Positions 18,572 through 31,958 are shown, counted from the stretch's first letter. The stretch: 64,000 nt of DNA from Nannocystis pusilla (GCF_026626665.1 NZ_JAPNKE010000002.1:8700001-8764000), one strand, 5' to 3'. The notes: generated by a model not told the origin, from the sequence alone. Numbers and translations are program-made.

Positions 18572-19722
18572 TCACTTGCCCTGGTCGGGCGGTGAGACGA
18601 CGGGCGGGAGCACCGGCGGCAGCGGCAGGTCCGGCGGCGGAATCGTCGGCCGTCCCCCTTGAGCGACGTGTCGGGGTGGAGGAAGGCGTCGAACAGCGCC
18701 AGCGCGATGGCGAGGATCACAGGGCCGAGGAACAGGCCGACGATCCCCCACAGCTGCAGCCCGCCGAGCACGGCGAAGAAGATGAACAGCTCGTGCAGCT
18801 TGGCCTTCTCGCCGACCAGCTTCGGGCGCATGAAGTTGTCGACCAGGCCGATCACGATCGTGCCCCACAGCGACAGGCCGATGGCCGCGCCCCATGAGCC
18901 GGTGATGGCGAGGTAGATCGCCGCCGGCACCCACACCACGAACGAGCCCGCCAGCGGGATCAGCGACATGAAGGTCATCACCAGGCCCCACACCACCGCG
19001 GAGGGCAGGCCGATGAACCAGAAGGCGATGCCGCCGAGCGTGCCCTGGATGATCGCGATCACGAACACGCCGTAGACGCTGGCGCTGATGACCTCGCGGA
19101 CGCGGACGATCATCTGGTTCATGGTCTTCCCGCGCAGCGGCAGCGCGTTGGCCAGGGCGGCCCACAGCTTCGCCCCGTCGCGGAACAGATAGAACATGGT
19201 GAAGAAGACGAAGAAGGCCTCGATGATGACGCCCGCGATGCCGCCGAGGATCCCGCGCACGTAGCCGATCGAGTTCGTGGTCACCTCGCCCATCGCCGCC
19301 TGGGCCTGCTCGATCGCCTGCTGCTTCGCCGCCTCGATGTCGATGCCGTGCTCCGACAGCCACTGCGTCAGCTTGCCGATCACCGGCGAGTTCGGGTCGA
19401 GCAGGCTCGAGATCATGGCCTGCAAGGTCTCGAAGGCCGGCGCGAGCTCGCGGACGAGGGCCAGGCCGATGAGGGCCGTCGGCACGCCGATCGTCAGCAC
19501 GACGGCGAAGCAGGACACCAGGGCGGCGATGTCCGGGTTCTTGATGCGCTGACAGATCCGCCGGTGAACCGGGCCGAAGGCGGAGGTGAGGACGAGGCCC
19601 CACAGCAGCACCCGGACGAAGGGCTGCAGCATCAGCCAGCAGAGGTAGAAGGCGAGCGCGACTCCGCTCAGGAGGATGAGCCAGCGGACCTTCTCGCGCT
19701 TGTCTTCGGCTCGTTCGTCCAC
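18572..19722 (-). CDS. AI-2E family transporter (C-terminal frameshift)
   Basis: An integral membrane protein of the AI-2E/PerM family, about 383 aa after repair, with roughly seven membrane segments. The family-typical C-terminal core is seen in GLPSAVVWGLVMTFMSLIPL, TIVIGLVDNFMRPKLVG and FFAVLGGLQLWGIVGLFLGP. Members export small molecules or act as Na+/H+ antiporters; the substrate here is unknown. After FLHPDTSLKG the frame breaks. One G missing in the run near 18654-18659 restores a Pro-rich tail (RPTIPPPDLPLPPVLPPVV) ending at 18572. Start is GTG at 19722, with GAGG upstream. Confidence 0.85.
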
Positions 19723-19891
19723 GGATTACCTCTTCAGCGGGGGTCAGAAAAAACGCATCGACCTGTCATCCAAATCGGTCGGACAGGCACTTCATGATCA
19801 CGCGGGTTCGCTGGTCCGCAGTCAGCGGATCCGTCGCCAACTGAGGCCGTCCCCCCTCAACGCTATCTAAGTCGACCCCCACCTGCTATCG

Positions 19892-20566
19892 CTATGCCGG
19901 GTGGGGTTTCGTATTTTGGTCGTCCGCGGCGTCGACCGGCTCGACCTCGAGGAGCGGGTCGCCCTGCGCGACATCCGACTCGTCGGCCTGGCAGATCCGG
20001 ACTACCCGGGCGCGTGACGGCAAGGCGTCCCCGCCGTACAGCACGCGGCTGAAGGTCTTCATGACCTCGATGAGGCCGACGGTCTGCCCGGGCTCGAGCA
20101 CGGCGCCGACGCTGACGAAGGCCGGTTTGCCCGGACCGGAGCGGACGTAGAAGCGGCCGCTGGTCGGGGCCCGCAGGACCGCTCCACCGCTGACGCCGGG
20201 ACCGGCGGCCGGGCCGGACTGGTTGGCGGCCGACTCGCTGCGGGTGGCGCTCGGGTCGAGGACGAGCAGCAGGTCGTCGAAGCCGACCGCGCGACGGGCG
20301 GGCGCGGAGGTGCGGGGCGCGTCCTCGGGGGCGACCACGAGGCCGCCGGCGCCGACGGGCGCGAGGACGTGGTGGACGACGCCGAGGATCTCGAGCGCAC
20401 CGATCGCCTGATCGGGCCCGACGAGCATGCCGGGGTCGGGCGCGCCGCGGAACATGCCGACGCCGGGCGCGAGCAGGCGCTGACGACCGTCGGGCCCGGC
20501 GGCCAGGCGCGCGCGGAGCACCGGCGGAGTGAGGCGAGCGTCGAGGACGAAATTCTTCACGGGCAT
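19892..20566 (-). CDS. Biotin carboxyl carrier subunit of acyl-CoA carboxylase
   Basis: A 224-residue protein. Its C-terminal ~75 residues form a biotinyl domain, with the biotinylation site in LIEVMKTFSRV (Lys of the VMK motif) and the entry strand LRAPTSGRFYVRSGPG. The N-terminal ~130 residues are not typical BCCP and may be a linker or extra domain. It starts 1 nt after the carboxyltransferase stop and is the last gene of the operon with biotin carboxylase and carboxyltransferase, so it should shuttle carboxybiotin between them. Confidence 0.82.
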   Translation of the reverse strand: MPVKNFVLDARLTPPVLRARLAAGPDGRQRLLAPGVGMFRGAPDPGMLVGPDQAIGALEILGVVHHVLAPVGAGGLVVAPEDAPRTSAPARRAVGFDDLLLVLDPSATRSESAANQSGPAAGPGVSGGAVLRAPTSGRFYVRSGPGKPAFVSVGAVLEPGQTVGLIEVMKTFSRVLYGGDALPSRARVVRICQADESDVAQGDPLLEVEPVDAADDQNTKPHPA

Positions 20567-20567
20567 G

Positions 20568-22298
<1,731 letters not shown>

Positions 22299-22328
22299 CG
22301 GTCAGGTTCCTGGGAGCGCGGGCGATCT

Positions 22329-23693
<1,365 letters not shown>

Positions 23694-23793
23694 GGAGGCG
23701 CCGAGGCTACCACCTTTTGCGCGGTACTGCCCCGCCGCTCGTCGCGCGCACGAGGTCGGTGCGCGCCGACGATCTCGGCGCGCGCTTTCCATT

Positions 23794-23799
23794 TATAAT
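23794..23799 (+). promoter_or_regulatory. Consensus -10 box (TATAAT) for the kinase gene
   Basis: A perfect TATAAT in otherwise GC-rich DNA, 19 nt before the kinase ATG, allowing a leader of about 13 nt. No clear -35 is seen. Confidence 0.45.
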
Positions 23800-23818
23800 C
23801 GCCGGCGAGGTTCTCCTT

Positions 23819-26400
23819 ATGGCGGACGAGGACAAGGGACGCGGTCAGAGCGACGACAAGGGGCGCACGGTCTTCGGCATCGGCTTGCCGGCGTCGGTCC
23901 AGGCGGCCACTCGCGCGGCTCCGGCCGTGTCGCCGCCCGCGCCCCCGGTCCCGAGGCCCGCGCCCCCGGTGAAAGTCCCCGCGAAGCCGGAGGACGAGGA
24001 CACCATGCGAGACGTCCGGGACCTCACCCGTCCGGACGACAAGCGGGTCGCCGACGACAAGCGCACGATCGTCGCCAGGCCCGGGCAGATCTTCGGCTCC
24101 GCGGCCACGCCGGCCGCCGCGGAGCGGCCGGTGTCGGACCACACGATGCCCGACATCCGCGCGGTCACGGGCCAGAAGCGGGACACCGGCGAGTTCACGC
24201 CGCCCGCGATAGCGAACGCCGATACGCACCTCGAGCTGCGCACGCCGGTGAAACTCACGGCGGGCAAGGCGATCCCGGGCACCCGCTACAAGCTGCTCCG
24301 CTGGCTCGGCGAGGGCGGCATGGGCGTGGTTTATGAAGCCGAGCACATCGACATCGAGCGGCGGGTGGCGCTGAAGATCCTGCGCGCCGAGCTCAGCCTC
24401 CGCAGCGACACGGCCCAGGTGTTCCGCGACGAGGCGCGCGCGGCGACCCGCGCCGGCTCGAAGAACATCGTCGAGATCTTCGACTTCGGCGAGCTGCCCG
24501 ACGGGCGCCTGTTCTTCTGCATGGAGCTGCTGAACGGCGTCGACCTCGCCAGCCTGGTCGAGACCGAGCTCGAGTTCGGCCGCCTCATCGCCGTGCTGCG
24601 CCAGGTGTGCCGGGGCCTCGGCATGGCCCACAAGGCCGGCATCGTCCACCGCGACATCAAGCCCGAGAACATCATCCTCGTGACGCACGAGGGCCGCCGC
24701 GACATGGCGAAGATCGTCGACTTCGGCGTGTCGGCGATGCTGTCCAACGACCGCGGCTCCGGCCCGATCGCCGGCACCCCGGCCTACATGCCGCCGGAGC
24801 AGATCAACAACACCGACTTCGACGGCCGCCTCGACATGTACGCGATCGGCTGCGTGATGTACGAGCTGCTGGTCGGCCACCCGCCGTTCGTCGACGACAA
24901 CCTCGCCGAGGTGCTGCTGGCGCACATCAAGATCACGCCGCCGCTGCCGAGCCAGATCAAGCCGGAGCGCAACATCCCGAAGGCGCTCGAGGACGTGGTG
25001 ATGCGCTGCCTGGCCAAGTCGCCGGCCGACCGCTACGCCAACATGGCCGAGCTCGAGGCGGCGCTGTGCGAGGCCCAGATCGCGGCCAGGATCACCACCG
25101 AGTGGGACGACCTGCCGCTGCCCGACATCGATCCGGAGCGGCGCGCTGCCTTGCTCGCGCGCATGCCGGGCTCGCAGTCCGAGCAGGCGGAGAAGCGGCG
25201 CTGGGTGCTGCCGGTGGTGGCGGCCGTGGGCGCGGCGGTGGTCACGGCGGTGGTGCTGATGCTGACCTCCGCGCCGGAGGTGACGCCGGAGGAGCAGGAG
25301 CAGATCGAGTCGCTGAGCCGGATCGCCCGCCAGGCGGCGAGCATCGGCCACTACGTCAACCTGCCGGAGGACGGCGGCCCGACGGCGCTGCTCAAGGTCA
25401 AGGAGCTCGAGGCGGTCGAGGGCAGCGGCGAGCGCATGGCCGACGAGCGCGGCGAAGAGCTGCGCAAGGAGTTCTCGAACCAGCTGCTGACGATCGGCGA
25501 CAAGTTCTGGGACACCGACGGCACGCGCTCGCTGTCGCGGGACTACTACGCGTGGGCGCTGGCGTTCGACCCCAAGAGCGAGCGCGCGTTGACCCGCGCG
25601 GCCCGCTCGCAGGCGGAGATCGACGACTACGTCAAGCGCGCCGAGGCCGGTACGCTGAGCCCGGGCGAGAAGGCGAGCGGCGAGATCGCGGTGGCGATGA
25701 TCCAGCCCGACGAGAAGAAGCGCGAGGCGGGCTTCAAAAAGGCGATCGCCAAGGCGCGGACCGACGCGCCGCTGTCGGCCCAGACGGCGATCCTCGAGGT
25801 CGCGCGCGGAGCCGGCGTGGCGGTCGAGCCCGAGGCGGCGGCGCCGAAGGAGACGGAGCCCGAGGCGGGGCCGCCGAAGCAGGTCGATGCGCCGGCGGAG
25901 CCGAGCGAGCTCGAGGTGGTCGAGACGCCGCCGGAGCCGACCGCGAAGCCGACGCCGAAGTCGGGCAAGGGCAGCAAGAAGAAGAGCGAGGCGGAGGACC
26001 CGGGCGACGACGAGCGCCCGACGCGCCGGTCAAGCGCGACCCGGCCAAGGCGACCGAGATCGCCGGCCAGGGCAAGGCGGCGCTGGCGTCCGGCCGCCGC
26101 GACGAGGCCGAGTCGCTGTTCAACCAGGCGATCAGCTACGACCGCCGCAACGCGGAGGCGCTGATCGGCCTGTCGGACATCTACTTCGACCGCGGCTCGG
26201 CCGACAAGGCCCAGCGCTTCGCCGAGAAGGCGGTCGCGGTGGCCCCCAACAACGGCACGTACCGGATCAAGCTCGGCGACGCTTATTACAATGCGCTCCG
26301 CTACCGCGACGCGCTGCTGCAGTACGAGAAGGCCCAGGAGCTCGGCGAGGCCAAGGCCGCCCAGCGCATCTCCAAGGTCAAGAGCAAGCTCGGCGGCTAG
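23819..26400 (+). CDS. Transmembrane Ser/Thr protein kinase with TPR tail (one frameshift)
   Basis: A eukaryotic-like kinase of about 860 aa after repair. Residues 1-150 are disordered and hold several Thr motifs (GRTVFG, DTMRDV, KRTIVARP, DHTMPD) that could be phosphorylation or FHA-binding sites. The kinase domain spans ~157-425: GEGGMG (164-169), Lys186 in ALKIL, HRDIKPEN with Asp279, DFG (301-303), GTPAYMPPEQ. A membrane segment is at 462-482 and a TPR-containing external part follows. The C-terminal TPRs (IAGQGKAALASGRRDEAESL onward) are in another frame: one base, probably C, is missing at about 26015-26019. Confidence 0.88.
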
Positions 26401-26407
26401 GCTGGCC

Positions 26408-26535
26408 CTCGGGGCATGCTCCGGACGACATGTCCCTGCGGGCATGTGCTTCGGAGCATGTTCTCGAAGGCATGCGATCGATCGCCGGCCCGGCACGATG
26501 GGCGCGCGGCGTTCAGCCTGTTCGAGAGGACAGGC
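26408..26535. repeat. Cluster of dispersed palindromic repeats between convergent genes
   Basis: At least five half-sites at 26408-26476 (gggcatgctccgg, gacatgtccctgcgggcatg, cggagcatgttctcgaagg) and a separate hairpin CCTGTtcgagaggACAGG at 26517-26533 lie between the kinase gene and RNase Z. They probably form a bidirectional terminator. Confidence 0.65.
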
Positions 26536-26559
26536 GGGAACGTGCGGCGCGCCGTGGGC

Positions 26560-27482
26560 TCAGGCGCCGACTTCGAGGCGCTTCGGCACGGGGATGACGT
26601 CGCAGTCGCGGGCGGCGATCACGTCGGGGTGGATCGCCCGCGCCTCGGCGACGAAGGCCTCGGTGTCGGTGTAGCGCTGGGAGAAGTGGGTGAGGACCAG
26701 GCGGCGGACGCCGGCTTCGCGGGCGATGGTCGCGGCCTCGACGGCGGTCATGTGGCCGTGGTCGTGGGCGAGGTCGGCGTCGCAGTGGAGATAGGTCGAC
26801 TCGCACACCAGCATGTCGGCGCCGCGGGCCAGCGCGACCGCGTTCTTGCACATGCGGGTGTCCATGACGAACGCGAACACCTGGCCCGGCTTCGGCAGGC
26901 TGACGTCGTCGAGCCGGACGGTGCGGCCGTCGACCTCGAGCGAGCCCTCGAGCATCAGGCGGCGGACCATCGGCCCGCGCACGCCGGCGGCGGCCAGGCG
27001 GTCGGGCAGCATGGTCCGCTTGGCCTTCTCCTCGAGGCGGTAGCCGTAGGCCTCGACGCCGTGGTCGAGCGGCAGGGTCGACAGGGTCAGGTCGGCGTCC
27101 TCGTAGATCGTGCCGGGGCCGCGGATCGGTCGGGCCGTGATGTGGGCGACGTCGTGGAAGATCGAGGCGTGGCGCAGGCGGTCGAAGTACACCTGGCCCG
27201 ACGCGGGGTAGTGGACGGCGACCTCGTGCTGGACCCGGTCGAGCGAGATGCGCTGGGAGATCCCCGCCAGCCCGAGGCAGTGGTCGCCGTGGAAGTGGGT
27301 CACGCAGATCCGCGTGATCGCGGCGGTCGTCACCCCGGCGTAGATCATCTGCCGCTGGGTCCCCTCGCCGGGGTCGAACAGCAGGCCGTGGTCGTCCCAG
27401 CGCAGCAGATAACCATGTGGTTGCGGTAGCGCGTGGGCACCTGGCTGGCGGTGCCGAGGGCGATCAGTTCGCGGGCGGACAT
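26560..27482 (-). CDS. rnz: Ribonuclease Z (one frameshift near the N-terminus)
   Basis: A metallo-beta-lactamase-fold tRNA 3' endonuclease, about 307 aa as expected. The zinc motif THFHGDHCLGL is complete, with RLVLTHFSQRYTD and CESTYLH downstream. The N-terminal piece MSARELIALGTASQVPTRYRN reads from ATG 27482, but the following GYLLRWDDHGLLFDPGEGTQ is in another frame. One base, probably an A of the codon AAT, is missing at about 27412-27417. The fragment beginning at 27348 is therefore not the true start. Confidence 0.88.
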
Positions 27483-27665
27483 AAGGGCGCGGAGCATAGA
27501 TCAGGCGGCGCGGCCGCGGGGGCGAGCGGACGGCCAGCCGCGGCGTTCTCTCCAGTAGCGACTGAAACTTTGGGACAGGTCTGTTGGGCCAGGCGGCGCC
27601 GCGCGGGCTGATACGATGTTCAGCGGTGTGCGCGCGAGTTCGCCGCTTGTGGTAGGATCCGCGCC

Positions 27666-28678
27666 GTGCATTCTCGCCTCCTGAGGCTGGTCGGCGGCTC
27701 CACGGTGTGGATGCTCGGCGCGTGCGGGGCCCAGCCGACCGAGGTCGAACTGCGGCTGTATCCCTGTGATTTGATGAGCGGCGCGCCGACGAGCGTGTCG
27801 CTGCGATTCAGAGCTACGGGGCCGACGGCGCCATCGGTGAGCCGCTGAGCAAGACGTTTCCGATCGCCGATCAGGGCGTGTTCGCGGACAAGTTCGCCAC
27901 GGTGGGCTTCACGCCGCCCGCGGGCACGCTCAGCGCCGACATCACGGTGACGTGGATCAGCGCCGACGAGATGGTCCAGGCGATCTACAACGAGGCGGTC
28001 CCGGCGCTCGGCGAGGCGCTCGAGCTCGGCAAGGACGAGTGCGAGGGCGCGCCCGGCACGACGACGACCCCGACGACGATCGATCCGACGACGGCCGGGC
28101 CGGGCACGAGCGAGACGGGCACGAGCACCGAGACCGGCACGACGACGACGACGACGGACCCGACCGAGACGACGAGCACGAGCACGAGCACGACCGAGAC
28201 GACGAGCACGAGCACGACCGACTCGACGACCACCACCACGACGTCGACGACCGACACGACCGACACGACGACGGGCACGAGCGGTGGGCCGATGGAGGGT
28301 GGCGATTGCCCGGGCGAGGAGGGCATGCTGGTGTGCGACGGCGGGCCCGGGGTCCTCGGCGACCTGCTGTACTGCCAGGGGGGCAAATGGCAGGTCAAGA
28401 ACGACCTCCTCTGCGATCCGTCGAAGTGCGCGGACACGGGGCTCGCCGACCCGCAGATCGTCGGCTGCATGGGTTCGCTGATGGCGTGGTCGTGCGCCTG
28501 CGCCGACACGCCGAAGGGCGAGTGCTCGATGGGGATGCAGAGCCAGTGCGGCGATCCGGCCGGCGACGGCGTGAAGGTCGAGCTGTGCGTCGAAGACGCC
28601 GGCAAGACCTACTACTACGTGGCCATCTGCCCTGCTTGCGACGAAGTGAACGGCGAGCCGCTGTGCTCGCTCCGCTGA
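27666..28678 (+). CDS. Cys-rich lipoprotein with Thr-rich linker (one frameshift)
   Basis: About 337 aa after repair. The signal MHSRLLRLVGGSTVWMLGAC ends in LGAC. A domain of ~110 residues follows, then about 75 residues that are almost only Thr, Ser and Glu/Asp, and a C-terminal Cys-rich domain with about 16 Cys (DCPGEEGMLVCDGGPG; CADTPKGECSMGMQSQCG) that probably forms disulfides outside the cell. The frame changes at about 27801-27804: a missing C in TTC(C)AG joins VSLRF to SYGADGAIGEPLSK. GTG 27666 has TAGGAT 7 nt upstream. Function unknown. Confidence 0.75.
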
Positions 28679-28685
28679 GGTGCCG

Positions 28686-28979
28686 ATGGTCCCGGTCGAC
28701 ATCGCCCATCACGTGAAAGAAGCTGTCCTCGAGGTCACGTGGGACGACGACTCGGTGTCGCGTCTGCCGGCGGCGCTGCTGCGCGGCTGGTGCCCGTGCG
28801 CGACCTGCCAGGGCCACACGCCGGGCATTCGCTTCAACGAGCCGCCCGCGGGCGTGACGATCGCCGAGCTGCACGAGGTCGGCGCCTACGCGCTCGGCAT
28901 CCGCTTCTCCGACGGCCACGACAACGGCATCTACACCTGGCCGCACCTGCGCTGGATCGCCGCGTACGGGCAGGGCTGA
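28686..28979 (+). CDS. DUF971 (gamma-butyrobetaine hydroxylase N-terminal-like) protein
   Basis: A 97-residue stand-alone DUF971 domain. The typical ALLRGWCPCATCQGH segment with a CxxC-containing loop, RFSDGHDNGIYTWPHLRWI and an N-terminal beta strand are present. Family members may bind zinc or Fe-S-related partners; no enzymatic role is established. It starts 7 nt after the upstream lipoprotein stop. A GTG 6 nt earlier is an alternative start. Confidence 0.85.
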   Translation: MVPVDIAHHVKEAVLEVTWDDDSVSRLPAALLRGWCPCATCQGHTPGIRFNEPPAGVTIAELHEVGAYALGIRFSDGHDNGIYTWPHLRWIAAYGQG

Positions 28980-28986
28980 ATAGCTG

Positions 28987-29014
28987 CGGGACATGTCCAC
29001 GAGGACATGTCCCG
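28987..29014. terminator. Hairpin of the dispersed repeat between convergent genes
   Basis: Stem cgggacatgtcc / ggacatgtcccg (12 bp) with an ACGA loop, 8 nt after the DUF971 stop. Together with the adjacent 26-bp palindrome it separates two convergent genes. Confidence 0.7.
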
Positions 29015-29020
29015 AAGAGA

Positions 29021-29046
29021 GCACCTCCGCGTCGACGCGGAGGTGC
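29021..29046. terminator. Perfect 26-bp palindrome
   Basis: GCACCTCCGCGTC is followed directly by its own reverse complement. It sits 15 bp from the stop codon of the DUF3160 gene and next to the repeat hairpin, so it is probably part of a double terminator. It is not related in sequence to the dispersed repeat. Confidence 0.65.
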
Positions 29047-29060
29047 GGGGCGCTCCATGA

Positions 29061-31283
29061 CTAGCGGACGAAGCTCTCGGTCCACGACGGCCGGGGCGGC
29101 GGGTCGCCGGCGAGCTTCTCGGCCCAGGCGGAGTCGGTCTGGCGGTCGTAGTTCTCGGTGAGGACGCTGTGGAAGCTGGAGACCGGGCCGACGTAGGCGC
29201 GGGTGCCGGAGCAGTCTTCGAGGGTGAAGACCATGAGCATCGGGCGGCCGGTGGCGGCGTGGAGGACCCAGCCCTTGGGGACGCCCTCGGCGTCGGTCGG
29301 GGCGGTGTGGACGTCGGCGATGGTCGGCTCGAACTCGGCGATCTTCGCCTGGTCGAAGAACAGCTTGCCGTACCAGCCGTCGTACTGGACCTCGCCGCAG
29401 CCGACGAGCTCCATCTCGATGGTGCCGCGCAGGAAGTCGTACTCGGCGGTGGTGAGGGCCTGACCGTCGATCTCCTTCTGGGCGATGCTCTCGAGCGTGG
29501 TCGAGACGTCCTTCAGGTGGGTGAAGAAGTCCTGGGCGTGGCTGACCTCGAAGCCCTCGCCGCCGAGCTCGCCGGTGAGCTCGAGGCCGAGGTCGCCAAG
29601 GTGGGCCAGGCGGTTGTAGAGGGTCGGCACGGGCTCGACGTAGGCGTCGATGTACTCGCAACCGTTGCCGCCGGAGTACGACTGCTTGACGTAGAGCAGG
29701 GTGTCGTGGCGCAGCTCGGCCCACGAGGCGGTCTGGGTGTTGAGGCCCTTGTCGGCCCACGCGGCGGTGCGCATCGACTCGGGCAGGTTGTCGAACTCGC
29801 TGTGGTCGCCGAGCGCGCGGATGGCGTTGAGCCAGCCGTTGTAGAAGTTGCCGTCCCAGAACTCCTGCGGGTGGCTGTCGACCAGGAAGCGCATCTCGTG
29901 CAGCGTGCCCTGGTAGCCGTACTCGTCGAGCTCGGGCTCGAGGTGGTGGGCGGCGGCGTTGTTGCCGAGCACGAACTGGACGTCGAGCTCGCTCGGCAGC
30001 ATGCGCGTGACCTTGGTGCCCGTGCGCAGGTCCTGCACGCGGTCGTAGGTGACGTTGTTGAAGACGTACGAGTCGATCGTGAAGCGCTGACCCATCAGAT
30101 GGAACACGCGCGGCAGCATCAGCTGCGGGGCGTTCGGGTCGGTGTACATGATCTGCGACATGATGCGCTGGATGCCGTAGTCGCCGTCGATGAGGGCCTT
30201 GTAGACGACCTCGTCGGACAGCTCGACCAGCTCCTCGGGGGTGTGGGCCTTGACCGCGTCCATGTAGGTGGTCATGTCGGCCGGGCTCATGCTGTCGCGC
30301 TCGCCGATCAGCAGCGAGATGGTCTTGTCGATGCGCTTCCAGTTCTTCTCGGCGCCGCTGTCCTGAAGGACATGGTGCATGAGGAAGGCGGCCTCGAGGC
30401 CGCGGCGGTTGAACTGCGGCTTCTGGTTCTCGTCGTAGACGACCATCGGCAGGTCGGTGCGGCCGAGCCAGATCATGGCCTGGAAGTAGGTCTGGAGGTC
30501 GGTGTCGTCCTCGTAGTGGCCGCGCGGCTTGAGCTGCGAGAAGTCGTAGTCGACGGCGACGCCGAACAGGTCGAGCTGGGCCGGCTGCAGCGAGGTGGCG
30601 GCGGCGAGGATCCGGTCGACCTTGTCCTGGACGGCGGGGTCGTCGCTGACGGGCTGGGCGAAGCCGGACAGCAGCGAGCGGGCGACGGTGAGGAAGACGT
30701 CGAGGTCGGCGGCGGCGGCGGCGAGCTCGGGCGGGAGCTTGGCGAGCCGATCGCCGAGGGCCTTGTGGCTGGTCTCGAGCATCGTCGCCATCTCGACGCG
30801 GAGGACGGTGCGCTCGAAGTACATGAGCATCGAGTCGAACGACTTGTGCAGCGCGTAGAGCATGCTGTCGGCGGTGACGAGCACCGGCAGGTCGTTGTCG
30901 TAGATGTCGAGGTAGGTGGTGGCGAAGGTCTGGGTCTCGGCGGCGTCGACGGCGACGAAGCCGTTGTTGGCGAGCAGCTTGTCGTGCGCGTCGGTGAGGC
31001 CGGCGTAGGGGCGGATCAGCTCGAGGCCTGCGGCCTTGAGCGCGTCGTACGAGATGGAGGCGACGTAGGCGGGCTGCGGATAGAGCTCGAGGAACTTTTC
31101 GACGCTGAGCTTCTTGGCCTCCTCCTGCACCGGCGCGTAGTTCTCGGCGATCCACGGATCGGGCGCGGGTTGCTCGACCTCGGGGGCCTGGCTCGGGCCG
31201 TTGCCGTCGGGGCCGTCGGGCTGACAGGCCGTGACGGCGAGCGCGAGGGCGATAAAGGAGGAAGACAGACGAAGCAAAGTCAT
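29061..31283 (-). CDS. DUF3160 lipoprotein
   Basis: A 740-residue exported protein. The signal MTLLRLSSSFIALALAVTAC ends in VTAC followed by QPDG. The body matches the DUF3160 family of large helical proteins of myxobacteria and a few other phyla (NLPVLVTADSMLYALHKSFD-type segment; FHLMGQRFTIDSYVFNN; PVPTLYNRLAHLGDLG; SSFHSVLTENYDRQTD). Function is unknown. The ATG overlaps the stop of the upstream acetyltransferase gene, yet the gene has its own strong promoter 7 nt upstream. A repeat copy lies in frame at 30358-30378. Confidence 0.85.
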   Translation of the reverse strand: MTLLRLSSSFIALALAVTACQPDGPDGNGPSQAPEVEQPAPDPWIAENYAPVQEEAKKLSVEKFLELYPQPAYVASISYDALKAAGLELIRPYAGLTDAHDKLLANNGFVAVDAAETQTFATTYLDIYDNDLPVLVTADSMLYALHKSFDSMLMYFERTVLRVEMATMLETSHKALGDRLAKLPPELAAAAADLDVFLTVARSLLSGFAQPVSDDPAVQDKVDRILAAATSLQPAQLDLFGVAVDYDFSQLKPRGHYEDDTDLQTYFQAMIWLGRTDLPMVVYDENQKPQFNRRGLEAAFLMHHVLQDSGAEKNWKRIDKTISLLIGERDSMSPADMTTYMDAVKAHTPEELVELSDEVVYKALIDGDYGIQRIMSQIMYTDPNAPQLMLPRVFHLMGQRFTIDSYVFNNVTYDRVQDLRTGTKVTRMLPSELDVQFVLGNNAAAHHLEPELDEYGYQGTLHEMRFLVDSHPQEFWDGNFYNGWLNAIRALGDHSEFDNLPESMRTAAWADKGLNTQTASWAELRHDTLLYVKQSYSGGNGCEYIDAYVEPVPTLYNRLAHLGDLGLELTGELGGEGFEVSHAQDFFTHLKDVSTTLESIAQKEIDGQALTTAEYDFLRGTIEMELVGCGEVQYDGWYGKLFFDQAKIAEFEPTIADVHTAPTDAEGVPKGWVLHAATGRPMLMVFTLEDCSGTRAYVGPVSSFHSVLTENYDRQTDSAWAEKLAGDPPPRPSWTESFVR

Positions 31284-31912
31284 GACCCCGAGGGTAGATG
31301 GACTTGCGGCCCCGTCAACCAATTGTCAGGTGCGTGTCGACATGACGCCCGCGCCATGACGCGGGGGTCATGCTGGGGGACGAGGCGACGCGCGAGATAG
31401 ATGTCGTGCTGGCCGAATCCGTTGGCGTCGGGCATGACGCCGATCACCGAATAGCCCAGCCGGCGATAGAAGCCGATGGGGTGTCCGCGCAGGTTCTGCA
31501 GGCGCGCGAGGTGGCCGATCACGTCGGGATAGAGGTCGACGCCGGCGAGCGAAGTCGGCCCGAGCTCGTCGTCGGAGCCGACGAACATCGTATGGATGCC
31601 CATCGCGCGCACGCGGTCCTCGAGGTCCCGCACCAGAGTGCGGCCGACGCCGGAGCGCTCGCGGTCGACCCGGACCACGAGCGGGTGGATCTCCCACACG
31701 TGATCCGTGTACCGCTCGTTGGCCGCGGCCCAGCCGAGCAGGGTGTCCCCCGCGACCACGGCCCGCGCGATCCGGGCCGGGTCCAGCGCCGCGTCGACCT
31801 CCTCGCGCGCGGCCGCCACGTCGGGCCAGCCCTCGGGCATCCGCGCGTGCAGGAGCTCGGCTGCCTGTTCGAGCAGGTCCGGACGGTCATAGGTGAGGTC
31901 GACGAGCTGCAC
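31280..31912 (-). CDS. GNAT acetyltransferase, AAC(6')-like
   Basis: A 210-residue Gcn5-related N-acetyltransferase. The acetyl-CoA loop is in VRVDRERSGVGRTLVRDLE. Further segments (WEIHPLVV, MFVGSDDELGPTSL, HPIGFYRRLGYSVIGVMPDANGFGQHD) match proteins commonly annotated as aminoglycoside 6'-N-acetyltransferase-like. Whether it acetylates aminoglycosides is not known. The last ~25 residues after ARRLVPQ have no family equivalent and overlap the promoter of the DUF3160 gene, so they may be read-through extension. Confidence 0.78.
   Translation of the reverse strand: MQLVDLTYDRPDLLEQAAELLHARMPEGWPDVAAAREEVDAALDPARIARAVVAGDTLLGWAAANERYTDHVWEIHPLVVRVDRERSGVGRTLVRDLEDRVRAMGIHTMFVGSDDELGPTSLAGVDLYPDVIGHLARLQNLRGHPIGFYRRLGYSVIGVMPDANGFGQHDIYLARRLVPQHDPRVMARASCRHAPDNWLTGPQVHLPSGS
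31291..31318 (-). promoter_or_regulatory. Promoter TTGACG-16-TACCCT, start codon 7 nt downstream
   Basis: On the minus strand TTGACG (31318-31313) and TACCCT (31296-31291) are 16 bp apart and the DUF3160 ATG follows after 7 nt, predicting a leaderless mRNA. It lies within the 3' end of the acetyltransferase gene. Confidence 0.65.
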
Positions 31913-31958
31913 GCGGGCAACCAGCCAGCTTTTGCCCGGGGCGACAAGCGTCGCCGGC

